Source: Gp1-AA122 sp035631655 (lineage in GTDB: Bacteria; Acidobacteriota; Terriglobia; Terriglobales; Acidobacteriaceae). Taken from it: a stretch of DNA of 64,000 nt. The notes beneath the pieces are model-generated. The model saw nothing but the letters and a program-made list of their open reading frames with translations. It was not told the DNA's origin and did no database searches. Position numbers and translations under genes: made by a program. Below are positions 59,491 to 64,000 of this stretch, piece by piece (position 1 is the first letter of the stretch; every line of letters starts with the position of its first letter). The DNA is taken from the NCBI GenBank assembly GCA_035631655.1, contig DASQIH010000111.1, forward strand, positions 37,875 through 101,874, given 5' to 3'.

Positions 59491-61168
59491 TTGTGGCTTC
59501 AATCTTGAACGTATTGTTGCTCAGATCGCTCTCCGGCACGCTGCCGTCGTTCACCAGAGCTTCCTCAGGTTTCGATGGAACCTCGATGCGGATCGATGCT
59601 GTCGATTTCCCACGCACCTCGAGCCGCTTTGTGACCTCGCCGCCTTGAATCGTTACAGTCACGGGCACCTCGGCGCCTGCCGCGCCCAAATTCTCTACTG
59701 AAACCGTGACCACGTATCCGCCTCCTTCCAGCGCTCGGGGGTAGATCGAAGCCACTCGGAAGTCGGGCAACCCCTTGTCGTGATAGACCCAATCCTCGAA
59801 GAACCACCGCAAGTCACGTTTGGTCGCGGCTTCAATGAGCTTCTGCATGTAGGAAATGTCTTTGTCTTCCTCTGCTCGGTAGGTCTTGAGCGCCTGCTTC
59901 AGGGCGTTATCGCCGATCATGTCACGCAGCATCCACCAGACGAACATTGCCTTGCTACGATAGAACTCCTCATCCGTGGTAGTGATCAGGGCCTGCGCCG
60001 CCTTAGGCTCCTGCGCTTTTTCTGCCTGGACAATCGCCGATCGATGCCGGCCCATGTAGTCGAGGGCAGCTTGAAGCCCTGCCTGTTTTTCGCGCCACAG
60101 CGCCTGCGCGAAATGCGCAACGCCTTCAAAGATCCATGGCCGAGGCGAAGGGAACGCAGCGTGTGTGAGTTCGTGCACGAGCGTGAGCTCTGCGAATTTC
60201 TGATCGGTGATGAAAGGCGTAAGCACCAGCGTCCCGGCCTCGAAGGGCGCCGCATAGGGATCGGGCAATTCCACCACTTCGGTTGTGCCACGCGGTTCGC
60301 CAAACCAAGCAGAAACCAGCGGCAGAGTGGTCTCGAGGGCGCTGATGTAGGATTGAGCCGCGGCCTTGTTGTCGCCGAGGTAGTGCACGTCAGCTAATTT
60401 GTTGCCCAAGGCTGAGTACGAACCGGTGGCAAACGTCGGAACTGTTACGCCAATAGCCACGAACTTGTAGGTGGTGCAGGCGTCATGGTTCCCGCCCGCC
60501 GACGCGCCATTCGCCAGAAGCATGGGTGTCGGACCTGCGTCTCGTTGCAGGCAGAGGTCGAGATCCATTGCGGCATCTTTTTCGCGCGACTTCCACTTCT
60601 CTAACACCTCGAAAAGGCTGTTCCCCTCTGACAGATTCGCGGCCTCCTGTGCAACTGGATACCACGTTACATAGCCGACACCGCGCACGGCAGAAAAGCT
60701 CGGACTGATTTGGTCCCAGTCGCTATGCTTGGCCGCTTCTGCAGGGACGCCAATCCGTGTCAGCCGTGTGGTGTCGAGCGCGACCGTGCCTTCGTAGCCG
60801 ACCTCCAGTTCTACGCTTCCATTGGTCGGAACTTCCTGCGGCAAGCTCACGATGACCTCGGACAGACTTCCAGTGTGATCGATATCGGAGGTGTAAGGTT
60901 GCGAGACAAACTGCACCGGTTTGCCGTCAATCTGAATCGAACGCCAGCCTAGCGACGAAGAAATCTGCAGCACCGCATTCTTCTGTGGCACAGGTGAATC
61001 ATTGCGCAACGTGATTTCTCCGCGCGCGGCCAACCGTTGTTGCTGGGGTTCTATCCGTACATTCAACTTGTAATTCGTGAAAGTAAACGCGTCGCGGTCC
61101 AAAGCAGAGCAGTTCGCAACAACGAAAAGGAAAAGGCAGAAGAGGAAAATACCCCGCAAGAACTTCAT
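59486..61168 (-). CDS. Secreted gluzincin-like metallopeptidase (peptidase MA type)
   Basis: A 560-residue exported protein (signal MKFLRGIFLFCLFLFVVANCSA). The catalytic site is HELTH (LTLVHELTHAAFPSPRPWIFEGVAHFAQAL), with Glu twelve residues beyond the second His and not the 18 of classical M1 aminopeptidases; no GAMEN motif is seen. A beta-rich N-terminal part (about 25-160) and a C-terminal Ig-like sandwich (VVTVSVENLGAAGAEVPVTVTIQGG) flank it. The peptidase-MA family is the best match. Substrate unknown. It overlaps rlmB by 4 bp and is the next gene in the same unit. Confidence 0.8.
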   Translation of the reverse strand: MKFLRGIFLFCLFLFVVANCSALDRDAFTFTNYKLNVRIEPQQQRLAARGEITLRNDSPVPQKNAVLQISSSLGWRSIQIDGKPVQFVSQPYTSDIDHTGSLSEVIVSLPQEVPTNGSVELEVGYEGTVALDTTRLTRIGVPAEAAKHSDWDQISPSFSAVRGVGYVTWYPVAQEAANLSEGNSLFEVLEKWKSREKDAAMDLDLCLQRDAGPTPMLLANGASAGGNHDACTTYKFVAIGVTVPTFATGSYSALGNKLADVHYLGDNKAAAQSYISALETTLPLVSAWFGEPRGTTEVVELPDPYAAPFEAGTLVLTPFITDQKFAELTLVHELTHAAFPSPRPWIFEGVAHFAQALWREKQAGLQAALDYMGRHRSAIVQAEKAQEPKAAQALITTTDEEFYRSKAMFVWWMLRDMIGDNALKQALKTYRAEEDKDISYMQKLIEAATKRDLRWFFEDWVYHDKGLPDFRVASIYPRALEGGGYVVTVSVENLGAAGAEVPVTVTIQGGEVTKRLEVRGKSTASIRIEVPSKPEEALVNDGSVPESDLSNNTFKIEATK

Positions 61169-61917
61169 TTGGTGACCTGCACTGCTCCTTTGCCGCGTCT
61201 CTGCCTCACGATTTCGTAGAGAATCACGCCCGCCGCAACGGATACGTTCAGCGACGGCACTTTGCCCAGCATCGGAATGGAGACCAGAAAATCACACTTC
61301 TTCTTGACTAAGTCGTGCAATCCTTTGCCTTCCGCGCCCAAGGCAATAGCGCAATTCATGTTGTAGTCAATAGCTTCATAGGTGGTCGGCGCGCGTTCGT
61401 CCAGCCCAACGGTCCATATATTCTGTGCTTTCAAATCTTCAAGAGTGCGGGCAACGTTGGTCACCTTGGCAATAGGAAGGTGGGCCGTTGCGCCGGCTGA
61501 CACCTTGGTTACAGTGCCTGTCACGCCCGCGGCCCGGCGCTCGGGGATGATCAGCCCATCGACGCCCGCGGCATCGGCCGTACGTATGATCGCTCCCAGA
61601 TTGTGCGGGTCTTCGACTCCATCCAGCACCAGCACCAGCGAGTAAGCCCCGCGCTTGGACCTGATCACGTCATCCAGATCGCTGTATTGTTTGGCTGAGC
61701 TCACCGCTACCACGCCCTGGTGCGCCACGTTTCCGGTCATGCGGTCCAGTTCTGCACGCGACACAAAGCGCACCGGCAGACCAATTCGCCGGCATTCCTC
61801 AATCACTCGCTGTAGCCGCAAGTCCTGCCGCTCTTTGGCTACACTGATGTATTCGAAGGCGCGGCCTCGGGCTTTCAGCGCCTCGGCTACGGAATTAATT
61901 CCATAGATCAGATGCAT
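61165..61917 (-). CDS. rlmB: 23S rRNA (guanosine-2'-O-)-methyltransferase RlmB
   Basis: A 250-residue SPOUT enzyme: N-terminal substrate-binding region (LIYGINSVAEALK), LDGVEDPHNLGAIIRTADAAGVDGLIIPE (motif 1), ALGAEGKGLHDLVKKKCDFLVSIPMLG and SLNVSVAAGVILYEIVRQR (motifs 2 and 3, the knotted SAM site). RlmB methylates G2251 of 23S rRNA. Its TGA overlaps the start of the peptidase gene, so they are coupled. Confidence 0.93.
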   Translation of the reverse strand: MHLIYGINSVAEALKARGRAFEYISVAKERQDLRLQRVIEECRRIGLPVRFVSRAELDRMTGNVAHQGVVAVSSAKQYSDLDDVIRSKRGAYSLVLVLDGVEDPHNLGAIIRTADAAGVDGLIIPERRAAGVTGTVTKVSAGATAHLPIAKVTNVARTLEDLKAQNIWTVGLDERAPTTYEAIDYNMNCAIALGAEGKGLHDLVKKKCDFLVSIPMLGKVPSLNVSVAAGVILYEIVRQRRGKGAVQVTK

Positions 61918-62036
61918 GTGCTTCAGTTTACCGCCTTACGGGAGGTGGTTCACCCGCTCTTGGATTCCCTAATCTCCTTGCGGAGTTCGTTATCTTCACG
62001 GCCTGTCTGAAGAATTTCCTGGAGTGAACGGCAGGT

Positions 62037-62951
62037 CTATGTCTGGCGCTCCTGCCCCGGCAGCTTGCAACACAAAATCAACAGTGCAGGCAGCGCTCCG
62101 AATACCACCCCCGCTACGACATCGGACAGGTAATGATAGCGGTCATACACAGCTCCCAGGCAGAGCAGGATTACTAACGGGGTCAGGGTGATTCCCAGCT
62201 TCGGCGCATATCGCAAGGCAAAAATCAGCGCCACTACGCCGCCGGCGACATGCGCGCTGGGGAAAGCGTTCCCGTGCACCCCCGCGTGCCTCTGGATGAG
62301 CCGCACAGCCCAATGGAACGGCCCTACGCCGGGCAAAGCCGCGCCGTGCAATGCCGCAAGCGTGTACGCCGGCCCTTCGGTCGGGAACAGCAGGAAGACC
62401 ACGTAGCAGAGGATATAGCTGAGCACAGTCGCATCCATGACCTCTCGGAATGCTCGACGATCTGATCGCGCATAGAAGGCGCCGGCCGCGATCATCAGCA
62501 GCACGAAATAGGAGAAATAGCCAATCTCGAGTAATTCAGTAATTCCTGGTGAGCTATGCCGACCCAGCCATACGGTGGGGGGAACAGAGAACAATCGTGC
62601 TTCCAAGTCGAGGATGTACCCATCCTGCCAGCCGCTGCGGAAAATGAATGACAATCGTGACACCTCTTCAAAGGTCACGATCGGCATGGCGAGCGGGTAC
62701 CACTCGTGCAGGAACCGCCAGAGCGGCGCCCGCCCGGCAAAGCGCACCAGCAACTCGATCGCCAACAGACACCCCAGATTGACCAGAAGAAGCACGCGCC
62801 AACCGGGGAAACGCTGCGTGCGTACCAGCAGGAGCAAGCTGACCGTGATGAAGAAGAAGATGTTAGCCTTGTCGGCGAGGTTGCGGTTCCGGCTGGCTCT
62901 GAGCGGCGTTGCCACAGCGAACTCATTGTAAGTGCCTACACCCAGGTTCAT
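62037..62951 (-). CDS. PAP2-superfamily membrane phosphatase/phosphotransferase
   Basis: A 304-residue protein with about six transmembrane segments. The two PAP2 signatures are GNAFPSAHVAGGVVAL and YDRYHYLSDVVAGVVFG, with His residues used for phosphoenzyme formation. The absence of the first KxxxxxxRP element and the YFSYFVLLMIAAGAF region point to the inositol-phosphotransferase-like subgroup, a family with varied lipid-phosphate substrates. It is divergent from the PIG-L gene with only 27 bp between the starts, so the promoters overlap. Confidence 0.85.
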   Translation of the reverse strand: MNLGVGTYNEFAVATPLRASRNRNLADKANIFFFITVSLLLLVRTQRFPGWRVLLLVNLGCLLAIELLVRFAGRAPLWRFLHEWYPLAMPIVTFEEVSRLSFIFRSGWQDGYILDLEARLFSVPPTVWLGRHSSPGITELLEIGYFSYFVLLMIAAGAFYARSDRRAFREVMDATVLSYILCYVVFLLFPTEGPAYTLAALHGAALPGVGPFHWAVRLIQRHAGVHGNAFPSAHVAGGVVALIFALRYAPKLGITLTPLVILLCLGAVYDRYHYLSDVVAGVVFGALPALLILCCKLPGQERQT

Positions 62952-62978
62952 TGCATCCCGTCACGATACAATCAAAAG

Positions 62979-63722
62979 ATGCTCCGCCTGATGTGCGTTA
63001 CTGCTCATCCCGACGACGAAGCCGGGGGCTTCGGTGGTTCTCTCCGGCTGTACCACGATCGTGGTGTGGAAACTTGTGTGCTTTGTCTCACACCGGGGCA
63101 GGCAGCTACTTACCGCGGCGACTCCCGGAATGATCAAGAACTTGAGGCCTTGCGCCGGAAGGAGTTTGCCGGTTCCTGTGAAGTGCTACGGGTTTCGCGC
63201 GGTATCGTTCTCGACTACGCTGACGGCCAACTCCACCGTCTCGATCTGTACAACGTCGTGCGCGAGGTCACCCGACATATCCGTGACTTTCGCCCTCAGG
63301 TCGTGCTCACCTTCGGTCCGGAAGGCGCGGTTACCGCCCATCCTGATCACTCGATGGCATCCGTTTTTACGACGCTGGCAGTGCAGTGGGCTGGGCGCAG
63401 CAATCGCTATCCCGATCACTTCAACGACGGCCTTTCCCCTCATAGAGTGCAGAAACTCTATTACGGGACTGCGAATTTCACGCTGCCGGAGCGGCAGCCG
63501 ATCTCGCCGTCGCCGGTCTCTGCCGTCATCGACATTGGCAAGTACCTTGAGATCAAGATTGAGGCTTTCCATGCGCACGCCAGCCAGGCGCCTCTGTTCC
63601 CGATTTTTGAGAATACCGTGCGCCAGCGCGGAACTAATGAGATGTTCCACCTGGCCGCCGTAAGCAATCCGGGCCCAATCAGGCCGGAAACCGACCTTTT
63701 TGATGGGATTAAGGAAGATTAA
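62979..63722 (+). CDS. PIG-L family deacetylase
   Basis: A 247-residue zinc enzyme: AHPDDEAGGFGG near the start (H10, D13) and PEGAVTAHPDH with the third ligand His, as in the LmbE/PIG-L family that removes acetyl groups from N-acetylglucosaminyl compounds. The substrate might be a lipid, thiol conjugate or glycan. The ATG at 62979 (MLRLMCVTAHPDDE) is chosen; the frame extends far upstream through the divergent gene and is not coding there. A long hairpin follows the stop. Confidence 0.9.
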   Translation: MLRLMCVTAHPDDEAGGFGGSLRLYHDRGVETCVLCLTPGQAATYRGDSRNDQELEALRRKEFAGSCEVLRVSRGIVLDYADGQLHRLDLYNVVREVTRHIRDFRPQVVLTFGPEGAVTAHPDHSMASVFTTLAVQWAGRSNRYPDHFNDGLSPHRVQKLYYGTANFTLPERQPISPSPVSAVIDIGKYLEIKIEAFHAHASQAPLFPIFENTVRQRGTNEMFHLAAVSNPGPIRPETDLFDGIKED

Positions 63723-63790
63723 TTCACCGCCGAGACCGCCGAGTACGCCGAGAGATTCCTCGGCGCTCTCGGCGTACTCGGCGGTGAATT
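63721..63790. terminator. Long hairpin downstream of the PIG-L gene
   Basis: A right arm of 25 bp (63766-63790, ending CGGCGGTGAATT) is complementary to the left arm (63721-63754) apart from a 9-base duplication, ACCGCCGAG, inside the left arm. T-rich sequence follows. It probably ends transcription and may also be a genomic palindrome. Confidence 0.7.
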
Positions 63791-63804
63791 TTCTTTACCA
63801 ATAA

Positions 63805-64000
63805 ACGCCGTAAAGCCCCGCCCTTCAGGGCTGGGGATGTAAGGCGTATTTTGCGAAGCAAAACCGATTGTCCTTGTATTAGATAGATACCTGTAGTATA
63901 CACCTATTCATGGCAATGGAAGGATACAAAGCGAACAACAACGTGGTGTACAGCAGCAAGTACCACTGCGTGTGGACCCCGAAGTATAGACGCCCTGTTC
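63805..64000 (+). mobile_element. IS200/IS605-type insertion element, left end (cut by window edge)
   Basis: A palindromic end is visible at 63814-63839 (GCCCCGCCC-TTCA-GGGCTGGGG with one bulge), of the kind recognised by HUH transposases, followed about 70 bp later by the start of a TnpA-like gene. The other end is outside the window, so its length and any TnpB cannot be judged. Confidence 0.75.
63910..64000 (+). CDS. tnpA: IS200/IS605 TnpA transposase, N-terminal part
   Basis: ATG at 63910 opens MAMEGYKANNNVVYSSKYHCVWTPKYRRPV, matching the first strand of Y1 (HUH) transposases: YHCVWTPKYRRPV is the characteristic IS200 family opening. The catalytic HUH and Tyr lie beyond the window. GGCAATGGAAGG near the start may contain the ribosome-binding site for the alternative ATG at 63916. 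Confidence 0.85.
   Translation, partial: MAMEGYKANNNVVYSSKYHCVWTPKYRRPV

Overview
The window looks like a chromosomal segment of an acidobacterium (Acidobacteriota, Terriglobia/Koribacter-like). This is an inference from gene content: a winged-helix/TPR regulator, the OmpA-type protein with an alanine-rich coiled coil, many PAS-rich sensor proteins, PilZ proteins, MsrPQ, several secreted families of the acidobacterial type, moderately high GC and short intergenic repeats. No rRNA or phylogenetic marker is complete enough to fix the genus. Two tRNA genes (His, Pro) are present and both encode their CCA end.

Layout. (1) 1-3384, plus strand: a UspA protein cut by the window edge, a cytidylate-kinase-like protein, a small Cys protein, a CmoM-like methyltransferase and a translationally coupled radical SAM protein. 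(2) 3411-7460, minus strand: a tight operon of a membrane GT-C mannosyltransferase-like protein, a DUF2064 transferase, a GT2 glycosyltransferase and a DoxX protein, preceded by a secreted protein. A perfect 20-bp palindrome separates it from a divergent transglutaminase gene. (3) 8.8-18.2 kb: a scarred region with two inverted copies of a decayed tyrosine integrase, serine-recombinase debris, tRNA-His, tRNA-Pro and 3' fragments of a tRNA-Ser, interleaved with a UDP-glucose-dehydrogenase-like protein that lacks its catalytic Cys, a 2H phosphoesterase, a winged-helix/TPR regulator and a STAS-membrane-cupin fusion.

(4) 18.2-31.2 kb: a signal-transduction island with two histidine kinases, a GAF-AraC regulator, a PAS/GAF sigma-54 activator and a MASE1-PAS-GAF-GGDEF cyclase. 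Between the last two lie two tandem palindromes flanked by divergent sigma-54-like promoters, a candidate target of the adjacent activator. A 127-bp imperfect direct repeat brackets the cyclase. (5) 31.4-46.9 kb: a lipoprotein glycoside hydrolase, small membrane and PilZ proteins, a further hybrid kinase, MsrPQ, an alpha-galactosidase-like protein without its catalytic barrel, RNase HII, thiolase and the OmpA-like protein.

(6) 47-63.7 kb: conserved metabolism and information genes (RluB, HisC, ROK kinase, Fpg, PurA, Ndk, SucCD, TrpD, RlmB, a beta-CASP nuclease) with a gluzincin-like peptidase, a PAP2 protein and a PIG-L deacetylase. The window ends inside the left end of an IS200/IS605-type element (palindromic end plus the start of TnpA).

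No CRISPR array, plasmid origin or complete prophage is visible. The best candidates for something undescribed are the sigma-54 control region at 28.0-28.3 kb, the recombinase scars that break at a sequence matching the 3' end of tRNA-Pro, and the several domain-edited proteins (STAS-cupin, Cys-less UGD, barrel-less galactosidase).
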